A model generated the notes under the pieces. That model had not been told where the DNA came from. It worked only from the letters and a program-made list of their open reading frames with translations, and did no database searches. Shown piece by piece: positions 15,524 to 24,335 of a stretch of 60,008 bases of DNA (position 1 is its first letter; each line of letters opens with the position of its first letter). The DNA is from Candidatus Methanoperedens sp. Its GTDB lineage: Archaea; Halobacteriota; Methanosarcinia; Methanosarcinales; Methanoperedenaceae. Where the stretch lies: the NCBI GenBank assembly GCA_012026795.1, contig VEPM01000025.1, forward strand, positions 1 to 60,008, in the 5' to 3' direction. Both the position numbers and the translations under genes were made by a program.

Positions 15524-15823
15524 TTAAAATATTACCAGAATTCTAAGGTCGCCATATATTTTCTTAAAAAGCTCGGTTGCCAGTTTCTCAGCAATCCTTT
15601 TGCCCTCATCTGTCAAACAATAATTCTGTGAGCGATAATACCTTAAAAGCCCTTTACTGTGCAGGCTTTTAATAGTCTCGTGCAGGTTGCCATGATATTT
15701 TGAAGGTAACTTTTTACGTATGGTTGCTTCATTGATATTTTTATTCTGTGATACATGCAGCTTGCCGAGCAGCTCAAGGACTTTATGCTCATCCTGTGTT
15801 AGATCAAAATCAATGTCGCTCAT
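15524..15823 (-). CDS. Small winged-helix protein
   Basis: A 99-residue protein that looks like a stand-alone winged helix: TQDEHKVLELLGKLHVS for helix one, EATIRKKLP and LHETIKSLHSKGLLRYYR for the recognition helix and wing, then CLTDEGKRIAEKL. This is the DNA-binding pattern of archaeal MarR/PadR-like regulators. No partner gene is adjacent on this strand. It is transcribed away from the next winged-helix gene at 15922, with a shared AT-rich promoter region of about 100 bases between. Confidence 0.6.
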   Translation of the reverse strand: MSDIDFDLTQDEHKVLELLGKLHVSQNKNINEATIRKKLPSKYHGNLHETIKSLHSKGLLRYYRSQNYCLTDEGKRIAEKLATELFKKIYGDLRILVIF

Positions 15824-15921
15824 TGGAGGCTCAAAATATTAAGAGACTTTATAAATCCAGCGCAAAAGGGTTAAATAGGATAAAAACTAAACTTGAAGAA
15901 TAGATATTAAACTATAGGTGC

Positions 15922-16296
15922 ATGATGTACGTATTATCAGAATTGTTTGGCGACTGTCCGCAGGTTAAAATAGTTGAAACTTTTGCGGAGAACTATGAAG
16001 ATACCTTATCGGGTCCGGATATCGCTCGAATGACAGGTGTGACAAAGGCAACGGTTTATGCCCATATAAATAAACTATTGAAAGAAGATATTATCCGAAA
16101 AGTTAGAAAGGTTGGAAAAACTCATCTTTACCAGCTTAATAATGATAATCCGAAAGCAAAGATTGTTTTGATGCTGGAGCGATTTATTGTTTCAGAACGC
16201 CTTGGAAAACTTGTCGAAAAAGAAAAAAGAGGCGCTGCTTCCAAAATTATGAGTACTTCACTTGATACTGAAGCTGCAGAGCTAACTTCCTTCTAA
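15922..16296 (+). CDS. Winged-helix transcriptional regulator
   Basis: A 124-residue protein with an N-terminal winged helix: PQVKIVETFAENYEDTLSG, PDIARMTGVTKATVYAHINK and LLKEDIIRKVRKVGKTHLYQ. The C-terminal 50 residues are charged and helical and may dimerise. The layout resembles many small archaeal regulators, including antitoxin-type ones that resemble a transcription factor fused to nothing else. Two adjacent ATG codons (15922 and 15925) are possible starts. Divergent to the winged-helix gene at 15823; target unknown. Confidence 0.7.
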   Translation: MMYVLSELFGDCPQVKIVETFAENYEDTLSGPDIARMTGVTKATVYAHINKLLKEDIIRKVRKVGKTHLYQLNNDNPKAKIVLMLERFIVSERLGKLVEKEKRGAASKIMSTSLDTEAAELTSF

Positions 16297-16330
16297 AAGT
16301 TGGTTTATCGCACACCGTAAGCAGATTACG

Positions 16331-16568
16331 AGGCAGCCGGATGCGCGCGGTTTGTCCGGAGCTGGGTTTGTGCTGAGGGTGGGATTCCGTAATTGGAAAG
16401 GTGGCACAGTTATGCAAGAAAAATTCCGGCTGTCAGGCGCCGCCGGGATGATGCGCATGGAGGCATAGGGGTGTGCGATGAGGGCGCTGGTTTGCGTTAT
16501 TTGTGTTTTATCTATTCTTTTGACCCAAATATTTGAGGGGGCAACATTCTCATCTTAGGGATGGCGCC
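16331..16568. repeat. Island repeat, alpha-beta-gamma (copy 4)
   Basis: Alpha part at 16331-16400, the beta start TCAGGCGCCGCC at 16433, and a degraded gamma end (ATGGCGCC) near 16568. It fills most of the gene-free gap 16297-16676. The left part matches copy 3 closely through GGGATTCCGTAATTGGAAAG. Confidence 0.8.
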
Positions 16569-16676
16569 GAGGCAGCTGAATGTGTGCAGCCAACCTGCAT
16601 AATGATATCATAGTAGGGAGAGTTGCAGTGTGAAAGATAAGATTTTATATTCGATAAAGATAGTATTAGTAATATT

Positions 16677-16862
16677 ATGGATTCAACCATCTGCATACCT
16701 AAAAGTAAATATAATGAATTATTACAAAAAGTAGACCTTCTTAATACCATAATTGACTCGGAGAACTTGACTTTGGAAGAACTTGAAAGGTTAAAACGAG
16801 CGAGGATGGGTCCCGGCATGACCGAAGAGGATTTTCTAAAACAACATCCAGAGCTCAAATAA
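16677..16862 (+). CDS. Antitoxin of a RelBE-like pair
   Basis: A 61-residue acidic protein: MDSTICIPKSKYNELLQKVD, then LTLEELERLKRARMGPGMTE and EDFLKQHPEL. The short N-terminal strand followed by helices and an acidic tail is the pattern of antitoxins that wrap RelE-type toxins. It ends 9 bases before a RelE-like toxin gene in the same direction. It is complete. Confidence 0.65.
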   Translation: MDSTICIPKSKYNELLQKVDLLNTIIDSENLTLEELERLKRARMGPGMTEEDFLKQHPELK

Positions 16863-16871
16863 ATATTAAAA

Positions 16872-17126
16872 ATGTACGAACTTATAATAAAAGAACAGTT
16901 CGATAAGTCTTTCTCAAAAATAAAGGATCTTAAAACAAAAAAGCAAATCTGGACCAAGATACTGGAACTTAAAACAATGGCTCCCATAGGCAAAAAATTA
17001 GTAGGAAATCCATATTGGTCAATACATATCGGAAAATTCAGGGTGATTTATATTTTACACAAACATAGCAGTGAGATCGAAATTGTGGATATATTGAGCA
17101 GAAAACACGATTACAGGGAGATTTAA
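16872..17126 (+). CDS. RelE/ParE-superfamily toxin
   Basis: An 84-residue protein with the RelE fold signature: MYELIIKEQFDKSFSKIKDL, KKLVGNPYWSIHIGKFRVIY and EIEIVDILSRKHDYREI. The LVGNPYWSIHIGKFRVIY stretch and the C-terminal KHDY are the typical catalytic strand and tail of ribosome-dependent mRNA interferases. Encoded directly after its antitoxin. It looks intact. Confidence 0.82.
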   Translation: MYELIIKEQFDKSFSKIKDLKTKKQIWTKILELKTMAPIGKKLVGNPYWSIHIGKFRVIYILHKHSSEIEIVDILSRKHDYREI

Positions 17127-17207
17127 TCATATTTTTTGTATTTTGATTGAATTTTTTTAATCCTCTAATAAATTCAGTTAATGTCACTGCAAGAATAATT
17201 CGGGCTA

Positions 17208-17367
17208 TCAGGCGCCGCCGGGACGATGCGCATGGGGGCATGAGGATGTGTGATGGGGGCGCAGGCTTGTGTTATTTGTTGGCTTTATTCATTTTTTTTA
17301 CCGCAAAGCACGCAAAGGGCGCAAAGATTTTGAGGGACGCGCCGGTCTCATTTTAGGCGGCGCATGA
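17208..17367. repeat. Island repeat, beta-gamma with inverted ends (copy 5)
   Basis: A 160-base element beginning TCAGGCGCCGCC and ending GGCGGCGCATGA, the same ends as the copy at 12111. Its right part belongs to the long duplication that carries hicAB. No alpha part is present; the left flank goes straight into the end of the RelE gene region. Confidence 0.75.
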
Positions 17368-17428
17368 ATAGGATAAGGGTGTCTTCTGGGTTGTTGATAT
17401 ACAAATTATGGCAAAATTTGGCTCATGA

Positions 17429-17651
17429 CTATTTATGCAAAAGTTCATTAAATTCTTCCACTGTAAGTCCTGCTTGCTTAATTATAGTTCTTAAAGTTCC
17501 GCGTGCAATCTCATTATGGTTTGGAATTGTTAGAGCCTGTTTTTCAGGGTTTCTTAAAGGATATGACTTCTGTTTGACCTCGAACATAATATCCGATTTT
17601 AGTCAGTGCTTTTATTACTTCTTGTCCAGAGACAATGGGCAATTTGCTCAT
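17429..17651 (-). pseudogene. hicA: HicA toxin, frameshifted (copy 2)
   Basis: Same sequence and same double single-base lesion as the copy at 12317: the frame from the ATG ends at codon 36, and the C-terminal part (IPNHNEIARGTLRTIIKQAG) is in the next frame. The catalytic-histidine segment is lost. Confidence 0.8.
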
Positions 17652-17869
17652 ATGGCAACAGAAACCATTGTTTCTTTAATTCCGGCATGGGGAGTTATCG
17701 GAATACCATCTTCCGCCAACATCGATATATGCAACTCGATAGCATCCTTAATGTTTTCCTGGGCTTCTTTTTCTGTTTTGCCCTGGGATATACAGCCGGG
17801 TAAAGATGGCACTGTAGCCACATACCAGCCGTCTTCGTCTTTTTCCAGTAATACTTTAAATTTCATCAA
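17648..17869 (-). CDS. hicB: HicB antitoxin (copy 2)
   Basis: The 73-residue product is identical to that of copy 1 at 12536. An intact antitoxin beside a broken toxin; it could still act on other HicA toxins of the cell or repress shared promoters. The intergenic sequence upstream differs slightly from copy 1 only beyond about 17930. Confidence 0.88.
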   Translation of the reverse strand: MMKFKVLLEKDEDGWYVATVPSLPGCISQGKTEKEAQENIKDAIELHISMLAEDGIPITPHAGIKETMVSVAI

Positions 17870-17966
17870 AATGCCTCAATTGATGTACATCAATAATATG
17901 TATTGAATAGATAAAGTATTTATGGTACCAATTTATGCAAAAATTTCATCGTTTTTCCATTGCACT

Positions 17967-18210
17967 GGCAGCCGGATGCGCACGCTTTGACTGGCGTCGG
18001 GCATTGTGTGATTGAGGGAAGTGCGGAGTCTCCATGCTAAATAATTCGGTCAGGCGCCGCCGGGATGATGTGCTTGGTGGGCATGGAACTGTAAGGTGAG
18101 GGCGCAGAGTTGCGATATTTGTGGTTTAATTATTATTTTCACCGCAAAGTACGCAAAGGGCGCAAAGATTTGAGGGAGACGCCATTCTCATTTTTTGGAT
18201 GGTGCGCATG
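17967..18210. repeat. Island repeat, alpha-beta-gamma (copy 6)
   Basis: Alpha core GCCGGATGCGCACGCTTTGA at its left, beta start TCAGGCGCCGCC at 18050, and a degenerate gamma end GGATGGTGCGCATG at 18197-18210. It is the last copy in this island and fills most of the gene-free gap 17870-18324. Confidence 0.8.
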
Positions 18211-18324
18211 TTTTTGAGAGAAACAGCCAAGTATATAATATAATTTAGGAGAGTTGCTGAAATATTCGATAGTGTCAGAATATCTCAATTGTAGCTTCAT
18301 CATCTTAAAATTAACACTGAATTA

Positions 18325-19386
18325 TCATTCTAAGACTCTTCCTTGCTTTGAAAAATCTTGATAAAATTTTTCATAAATTGTTTTGTTTACAGGAAAAGGG
18401 AACGATAGAAAACCTGAACCATTGAAATAACCAGTTTCATTTGGGAATGGAAACTCTTTCATAAAAATCATTGGTCTAACCCATTCAAAATTACCTTCCT
18501 TGAATGGGAACTCATATTTTGTAGCGGGTTCTTTCCTCACGTATTCAGCGTTAAAACTATACCTTGTGTAATTTGCGCTTGTTCTGGTTAATATTTTAAT
18601 CGGTTTTATCTCATTTTCTTTAAAATCCATATCCCAGCTATAAATCAAAACGTTTGTTTTATTTAATTTTGTTCTATTTATATCCGGACGAATTATATTT
18701 CCATCCACAAGGATAAAATCTGGATTGTTTTGAATCTTATCGAGTAACCAATCTGTTTCGTTCTCGTTAATTATCCAATTTGCGCGATAAGAAGTTATTT
18801 TAGCATTTTCTGCATTTTCTAAAATAAGATTTTCATCAATAGTTGTATTAACTACAACACCACTGTAGTCTAATAAAATAACAGTTGGGTTTCTTAACTG
18901 TTTATAGCTGAAACTTATTTGTATGTTTTCTATTTCAGAACGACTTTCATAAAAATTAAAGACAATTTGTTTATTAACATCATCAATTTTATACTTATAT
19001 TTGTCACTTGGATTTATTTTAAAATCAAAACTGTCTTTTGGTAGGAAAAAGGTTTTACTGTTAAATAATTTTAAAGGTAAAGATGTAGGTTTAATATCAA
19101 TTATTTCCGTGGTTTTTAATACATAATTCGGAGTCTCCAAACTCGCACCCATCAAATAATCTTCTGGAGCATAATCCCGGATAATTTCTGAAGTTAGGAT
19201 ATACGGAATAATATAAATCTTAATAATTAACATAGAGGCTATAAAAGTAATAATTGCAATAACTGAAGCAGTGAAAGTCAGATATGGATTACAATCTTCA
19301 AACCATTCTTTACTAAATAGTGTTACTTTTGAATTTTCATTTATTACAGTTTCTGATTTATTAACTTCATTGGCTTTCTTCTTCAT
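18325..19386 (-). CDS. Membrane-anchored protein of unknown function
   Basis: A 353-residue protein I do not recognise. A short charged N-terminus is followed by one strong membrane helix at about residues 35-60 (FTASVIAIITFIASMLIIKI inside it). The remaining 290 residues are rich in Asn, Glu, Lys and Ile with beta-strand character, and would face outside if the N-terminus is cytoplasmic. Base composition is lower in GC than the genes around it. It follows top6A by 64 bases on the same strand but nothing ties it to topoisomerase function. It borders the repeat island and may be acquired. Confidence 0.6.
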   Translation of the reverse strand: MKKKANEVNKSETVINENSKVTLFSKEWFEDCNPYLTFTASVIAIITFIASMLIIKIYIIPYILTSEIIRDYAPEDYLMGASLETPNYVLKTTEIIDIKPTSLPLKLFNSKTFFLPKDSFDFKINPSDKYKYKIDDVNKQIVFNFYESRSEIENIQISFSYKQLRNPTVILLDYSGVVVNTTIDENLILENAENAKITSYRANWIINENETDWLLDKIQNNPDFILVDGNIIRPDINRTKLNKTNVLIYSWDMDFKENEIKPIKILTRTSANYTRYSFNAEYVRKEPATKYEFPFKEGNFEWVRPMIFMKEFPFPNETGYFNGSGFLSFPFPVNKTIYEKFYQDFSKQGRVLE

Positions 19387-19450
19387 ACAAATAATTCATC
19401 TTAATATGCCTGCAATTTTTTCAATCATCACTCTATTATCGTATACGCCT

Positions 19451-20560
19451 TCAAATCACTCCCATCTCCGTCAACCTCTCCGGCAAATACTTATCCGTAA
19501 CATAATCCAGACCCTTCCCCGCAAATGCCTGCTGTTCAGCCTTCTTCCCGATCTTTAGCATCAGGTTTATCTGGTCTTTCCAGTATGGCGTATCAAATCT
19601 CGGATCAGTAAGCTCGCTCTCAAGCGCCTTGATGTCCTGGTCATTCAGCTTGTCAGTAGAAAGCTGGTACTCCACGATATCAGATGCCTGCACCCCGATA
19701 AATTTCGCCGCAGGCGTTGCCATGAACTCGGATAGATGCGCACTCTTGATGGCGCCGTAGGCTACGCTTGCGTATATGCGAAAGCTCCAGGGATCACCGT
19801 CCGTGAATACGACAACGGGCAGCTTGAGTTCCTCGTTCATGCGCTTGATAATGCGCCGGGTACTTCGTGCGGGCTGGCCTTTCAAGTGCACAAGAATGGC
19901 ATCGAATTTCTCATCAAACCCGTTCTCGATAAGCCTGTCCTGCATACCGCCTGTCTCGATGGCTATAATGAATTTGGCATCATGCTCCACGAACTTTATG
20001 GTCTCCACATTATAAGGTATCTGGTATCCTGCCTCGCCAACCTCATCCTGGCAGTGCATGGTGCGGTCGCCGCGCTTTGTTAATTCCTTGATCTTGATAG
20101 GTCCGTACAGTGTCGCGCCATTCTCTTCGGGACGGACATGGAAATCCTCGCGCTGCAAGCCAGTTATTATCTCAAGGTCTTCGATCAGGCGGTCGCTTTC
20201 TGCCTGTTCGTTGAATTTTGCGACATCCCAGTTTTCGCTGATATAATACAATTCTCTCAGGGTCGAGCTCTTATTCTGGTCAAGATGTCCCTTCATCAAG
20301 AGTTCCACCACATGCGATGTCTTAAGAAGCTGGGTTGCGCCCTTTACGGTTTTGGCGCTGCGCATGCTCTCGTTATCACCATAAACCCATACGTCGCTGT
20401 CCGTGTTCAATTCGATGTTCTTCTTGGTTCGCGAGGGCAGCGTGATATGAGGAATGGTCTCGCTCTCAAATTGCTCATAGAAATCCTGGATGAGTTTCTT
20501 TAAAGTCGTCTTTGAGAGGGAATCCCGTATCTCCTTATTGCTTTTTTCAGTTTCATTCAT
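19451..20560 (-). CDS. top6A: DNA topoisomerase VI subunit A
   Basis: A 369-residue Spo11-like subunit. The winged-helix domain holds the catalytic tyrosine in [13 protein letters not shown] (Tyr105 or Tyr106), and the Toprim domain has the acidic residues in [14 protein letters not shown] and [11 protein letters not shown]. The enzyme cuts and passes double-stranded DNA, relaxing supercoils and unlinking chromosomes, as an A2B2 complex with top6B. The length is standard. Its start overlaps the top6B stop by four bases, indicating coupled translation. Confidence 0.97.
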   Translation of the reverse strand: MNETEKSNKEIRDSLSKTTLKKLIQDFYEQFESETIPHITLPSRTKKNIELNTDSDVWVYGDNESMRSAKTVKGATQLLKTSHVVELLMKGHLDQNKSSTLRELYYISENWDVAKFNEQAESDRLIEDLEIITGLQREDFHVRPEENGATLYGPIKIKELTKRGDRTMHCQDEVGEAGYQIPYNVETIKFVEHDAKFIIAIETGGMQDRLIENGFDEKFDAILVHLKGQPARSTRRIIKRMNEELKLPVVVFTDGDPWSFRIYASVAYGAIKSAHLSEFMATPAAKFIGVQASDIVEYQLSTDKLNDQDIKALESELTDPRFDTPYWKDQINLMLKIGKKAEQQAFAGKGLDYVTDKYLPERLTEMGVI

Positions 20561-22407
20561 ACGTTGACCGCCTTTGCGCCTGTAATAAGTTCGCTCTCAA
20601 TGCCCTCGACCACAAGCTGTGGCAGTTTTGCCGCCTCTTCAAGAGCGATATCCAGCCTGTAGATGATGGCTTTCTGCTCACCCGGTTTAAGAGAGACTTT
20701 CCACACATAATCGACCTGTTTTCCCACAGGGATCTTTTTTGGCTCAGGACTTGGCGATACGATAGAATACGGGAGCGTCTCATGAAGATTAAAATGATGC
20801 ACCGAATCCCCATGATTTTTAAAATGTATCTCTACCTCGCACCCGTTCCCGTTCTGCTTTACCACGCGCTGGCAAAATACATTTCTCATTATTTTTGCAA
20901 CGATCGGCGTAATATCAGGTGTGGGGCGCTCTAATATCTCTCCCACTTTCTTTGCAATGCGGGGCAGGATAGAATAGATTATTTCTTCCTTTTCACGCCT
21001 TTTTTCAAGATTATCCTGCCTTGACAGATAATTCTTGAGCCTTCGCGCCACATCCTTGAGCGCAAGTTCCACCTCACTTATGATTTCAGGTACATCTGCT
21101 ATTGCTTCTTTTGATTCGGAAGTAAAAGGGATATGTGTTGATGCCACATGCACCAGGATTATTACAGGACCGATAGGCAATGATCCACCTGGCTGGTTTA
21201 ACGAATAACCCCTCCAGTTAAGATTCTCAATCGCATGTGTTATGGCGCATGCTCCCTGCTGGTATAAAAGAGGCACACGATTTGCAAATCTTAGAATCTC
21301 TACCTTTTCCTCCTTTGGGAGATTGCCGCCATAAGCAATGCCAGCTTCCACCTGGAATGGATGGCCGTTATGCACAGACGCAGGACGCGTGGTAGTTTCA
21401 ATGAAATCCACAGTATGTTCCTTCCCCACACCTTTCCGGATAAGTTCCTCGGTTATGGGAGACAGGCAGTCAGTGGACGGCGCCAGTATCCTGACGATCT
21501 TGAATGCCCCGTGAAGCCTTTTTGCTTCATCCAGCTTGATCGCTTTTGGATTTGTTTCAGGATCCAGGCTTGCTTTCATGCAGATCTCATCAGCGGTTTT
21601 TGGTCCCATTCTTGAAAATGAGCTTCGCAAAAACGAATCAAGCCTGTCTGTTTCACAGTACCGCAGCATCTTCATTAACGTACCAAGCTCAATGCCATGA
21701 GGATGCGGCAGTATTTCCTTAGCCTGCAAAGGCAGTTTGTCGGTCGCCCTTTCAAATATTATCTGGTTATTATCAGGTTCAATAAGAGTTATGCGGGCAT
21801 GGGGATTTACAATCGCCGTATCCTTCAGGTATTCGTAAACAGATTGTCTTCGTCCCCTGGCATAGGAAGCTTCCATCTCAAGTTCAAGACGCGTTCCCCG
21901 CATCCTGTCCCAGTCCACGATCTTATCGACAAGTATCTCAGGTTCGTTGGTATGGGTGTTTATAAGCAGTTCAAAATAATGAGCCGGAGCATCGCGATCT
22001 ATTTTGGAAATAATCTTTACGGGCCTGCCTGAAGTTAACTGGGAATAAAGCACGGTTGCAGAGATGCCGATGCCCTGCTGCCCGCGGCTTTGTTTTACCG
22101 CATGAAAGCGTGAGCCATAAAGCAATTTTGCAAAAACCCTGGGGATCTGTTCCTTTACGATCCCGGGCCCATTATCCTCAACTATCAGGGTTAAATTCGT
22201 TTTAGATGTATTTTCAAGTTTAATAAAAATATCAGGTAAGATGCCCGACTCTTCACAGGCGTCAAGGGAATTATCTACCGCTTCTTTTACGGATGTTAAC
22301 AGGGACCTTGTGCCTGAGTCAAAACCCAGTATCTGCCTGTTCTTTTCAAAAAATTCGGCGATACTAATGGCCTTTTGCTTTTTTGCCAGTTCCTCTGCAA
22401 TGACCAT
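20557..22407 (-). CDS. top6B: DNA topoisomerase VI subunit B
   Basis: A 616-residue ATPase subunit of the GHKL family: [13 protein letters not shown] (ATP-binding Asn), [26 protein letters not shown] for the nucleotide lid, then a helix-two-turn-helix region and a transducer domain with the conserved [11 protein letters not shown] lysine near residue 420, and a C-terminal Ig-like domain. ATP binding closes the dimer and opens the DNA gate. The ATG at 22407 ([20 protein letters not shown]) is chosen over the upstream ATG at 22431 because it matches the family N-terminus and leaves 10 bases to the preceding gene. Confidence 0.96.
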   Translation of the reverse strand: MVIAEELAKKQKAISIAEFFEKNRQILGFDSGTRSLLTSVKEAVDNSLDACEESGILPDIFIKLENTSKTNLTLIVEDNGPGIVKEQIPRVFAKLLYGSRFHAVKQSRGQQGIGISATVLYSQLTSGRPVKIISKIDRDAPAHYFELLINTHTNEPEILVDKIVDWDRMRGTRLELEMEASYARGRRQSVYEYLKDTAIVNPHARITLIEPDNNQIIFERATDKLPLQAKEILPHPHGIELGTLMKMLRYCETDRLDSFLRSSFSRMGPKTADEICMKASLDPETNPKAIKLDEAKRLHGAFKIVRILAPSTDCLSPITEELIRKGVGKEHTVDFIETTTRPASVHNGHPFQVEAGIAYGGNLPKEEKVEILRFANRVPLLYQQGACAITHAIENLNWRGYSLNQPGGSLPIGPVIILVHVASTHIPFTSESKEAIADVPEIISEVELALKDVARRLKNYLSRQDNLEKRREKEEIIYSILPRIAKKVGEILERPTPDITPIVAKIMRNVFCQRVVKQNGNGCEVEIHFKNHGDSVHHFNLHETLPYSIVSPSPEPKKIPVGKQVDYVWKVSLKPGEQKAIIYRLDIALEEAAKLPQLVVEGIESELITGAKAVNV

Positions 22408-22417
22408 TAAGCATCCC

Positions 22418-22648
22418 TTAGAGTTCAGCACCCACTATTGTTTGAGTGGCCGTGATGTTTTCACTTTCCCTTATCGTATCAACGAGTTTGTTTAATGCGC
22501 TCAGTCCCTCAACATTGCTTATGACAACAAAATCATATTCTCCGAACACATGATATACGTCTTTGATTCCTTTTACTTTTACAAGCTCATTATAAGCTGC
22601 TTTTTCCTGCCCCGGTACTACATTCACAAGTGTTACTCCGATTACCAA
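22418..22648 (-). CDS. Stand-alone Lrp/AsnC ligand-binding (RAM) domain protein
   Basis: A 76-residue protein that is only the effector domain of Lrp/AsnC regulators: [20 protein letters not shown], then [20 protein letters not shown] and a final strand [12 protein letters not shown]. There is no helix-turn-helix. Stand-alone RAM domains form dimers or octamers that bind amino acids and may modulate full-length regulators. It starts with TTG, has a TATA-like sequence on the minus strand near 22717-22732 and is 10 bases upstream of top6B, so it probably opens the topoisomerase VI operon. Confidence 0.85.
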   Translation of the reverse strand: MVIGVTLVNVVPGQEKAAYNELVKVKGIKDVYHVFGEYDFVVISNVEGLSALNKLVDTIRESENITATQTIVGAEL

Positions 22649-22699
22649 TTCTTATCACTGGTCCTTTGATATTTAATTCCAATTATCAACAATGATAAC

Positions 22700-22800
22700 C
22701 TTAAGTACTAAAAAGGTTTGTATATAATGGGAGTTTGGGTTTTCAGATTAAGTCAATATACTATCTATCAAGGAAAACCTCATATATAATAAATAACAAT
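22700..22800. promoter_or_regulatory. Divergent promoter region, RAM-top6BA and Tes-like gene
   Basis: Within the gap 22649-22831 a minus-strand TATA-like sequence (CCATTATATACAAACC) lies at 22717-22732 and a plus-strand one (CATATATAATAAATA) near 22782-22796. They fit the starts of the two divergent transcripts. Confidence 0.5.
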
Positions 22801-22831
22801 ATCCTTATTAAATAATCTAGGGTGTGTGTCT

Positions 22832-24316
22832 ATGAGATCAACAAAATCGGTGTGCCCTGAGTGTCTTAAAGTTATCGATGCTTCGATAATTGAAGAGAAT
22901 GGAAAAATGGTTCTTGAAAAAACGTGCACAAAGCACGGTCATTTCAAGGATATCTACTGGTCTGATCCGGAGCAGTTCAGACGTTTTGAACATTACTGGC
23001 ATGATGGTGGCGGTGTAATGAATCCAAACGGACCTGATGGGAATTGCCCCCAGTCATGCGGGATATGCACGTCTCATAAAACAACTACAATTCTTGCCAA
23101 TATTGATGTAACAAACCGCTGCAACCAGGCATGCCCTGTATGTTTTGCCAATGCTTCAGCATCAGGTTATCTTTATGAACCAGCGCTATCCCAGATCAGG
23201 GCAATGATGCAGACGCTTCGAAATGAAAAGCCAGTTCCCTGCCCTGCTGTCCAGTTCGCAGGAGGTGAGCCCACGATGCGCGAGGATATTGTGGAGATCG
23301 TGAAGATGGCCCGTGAATTTAATTTTACGCAGGTTCAGATGGCAACAAATGGGATTAAGCTTTCAAGGAGCCTGGAATTATGCAGGCAATTAAACGATGC
23401 AGGTCTTCATACTGTTTACCTGCAATTTGACGGGGTGACCGAAGAACCCTATATCAAGAACCGGGGTTTCAATGCGCTCCCGATAAAACTCAAAGCTATC
23501 GAGAATTGCAGAAAAGGGGGGCTTACCAGCGTTTCTCTTGTGCCCACACTTGCAAAAGGTGTAAACGATATGCAGGTAGGCGATATTATCCGCTTTGCAG
23601 TAAAGAATATGGACACTGTAAAAGGAATCAATTTCCAGCCAATTTCATTTACAGGAAGGATACATAAAGAAGAGAGGATGGAAAAGAGGATTACTATTTC
23701 GGACTTATTCAGATTGATTGATGAACAGACAGGAGGGGCGATTACTGCGGATGATTTCTATCCGGTACCCTTTGTGGTTCCGATTTCTCATTTTGTGGCT
23801 GCAGAAGAAAGAATCCCGAATATTGAATTTACGGTTCATCCGCATTGCGGAACAGGCACATATATTTACATTGAAAACGGGAAAATAATTCCTATAACCC
23901 GCTTTATTGATGTGGAAGGGCTTCTTGAATACATTGATGACCTGGCCTTAAATGGAGATAAATGGATTGGCAAGTCTCTTGGAAAAATAAAAAGGATAGG
24001 AAGTCTTATATCAGCATTACCCAGATACATTGATGCCTCAAAGGCGCCAAAATCGATCGATGTGAAAAAATTATTTATCGATGTCCTGAAGGAAGGAACA
24101 GGGGAAGCTACCAAGGAATTCCACAGGCATACTCTTTTTATCGGCTCAATGCATTTCATGGATCTGTATAATATGGATCTTGAGAGGATCAAGAGATGCG
24201 GGGTTCATTATGCAACACCTGATGGAAGGATAATCCCTTTCTGTACTTATAATACCATCCACAGGGCACAGGTGGAGAAAAAATTCTCAACACCATTATT
24301 AAGGGTAAGAGCATGA
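22832..24316 (+). CDS. Tes/MJ0619-type radical SAM enzyme, probable tetraether lipid synthase
   Basis: A 494-residue radical SAM enzyme. An N-terminal cysteine-rich part (CPEC, a second CT, then GNCPQSCGICTSH) precedes the radical SAM motif CNQACPVC in DVTNRCNQACPVCFANAS near residue 100; further motifs are QFAGGEPTMRED and HPHCGTG. This arrangement and length match the MJ0619/MA_1486 family, which joins two archaeol chains into tetraether lipids. Several paralogues share the layout, so the exact reaction is inferred. An ATG at 22832 is preferred; a GTG two codons upstream is possible. It is followed after 19 bases by another radical SAM gene. Confidence 0.72.
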   Translation: MRSTKSVCPECLKVIDASIIEENGKMVLEKTCTKHGHFKDIYWSDPEQFRRFEHYWHDGGGVMNPNGPDGNCPQSCGICTSHKTTTILANIDVTNRCNQACPVCFANASASGYLYEPALSQIRAMMQTLRNEKPVPCPAVQFAGGEPTMREDIVEIVKMAREFNFTQVQMATNGIKLSRSLELCRQLNDAGLHTVYLQFDGVTEEPYIKNRGFNALPIKLKAIENCRKGGLTSVSLVPTLAKGVNDMQVGDIIRFAVKNMDTVKGINFQPISFTGRIHKEERMEKRITISDLFRLIDEQTGGAITADDFYPVPFVVPISHFVAAEERIPNIEFTVHPHCGTGTYIYIENGKIIPITRFIDVEGLLEYIDDLALNGDKWIGKSLGKIKRIGSLISALPRYIDASKAPKSIDVKKLFIDVLKEGTGEATKEFHRHTLFIGSMHFMDLYNMDLERIKRCGVHYATPDGRIIPFCTYNTIHRAQVEKKFSTPLLRVRA

Positions 24317-24335
24317 TGTGTCATAAGATTTAAAA

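Larger units (their letters stand above)
17313..17965. repeat. 650-base segmental duplication carrying hicAB (copy 2)
   Basis: Second copy of 12201-12854, offset 5112 bases, almost identical including both hicA lesions. The break of similarity on the left falls inside the CGCAAAGGGCGCAAAG word of the gamma segment, and on the right just before an alpha segment, so repeats mark both borders. Confidence 0.9.

Noticed and set aside
16550-16993. A 147-codon minus-strand frame
   Set aside because: It lies opposite the RelBE-like pair, whose products have clear family patterns; the minus-strand translation does not.
11855-18210. Integron-type attC sites between the cassettes
   Set aside because: The repeats recur between modules but I see no conserved GTT core pair at both ends, the modules face both ways, and no tyrosine integrase gene is present. 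The cassette-like order is reported, not an integron.
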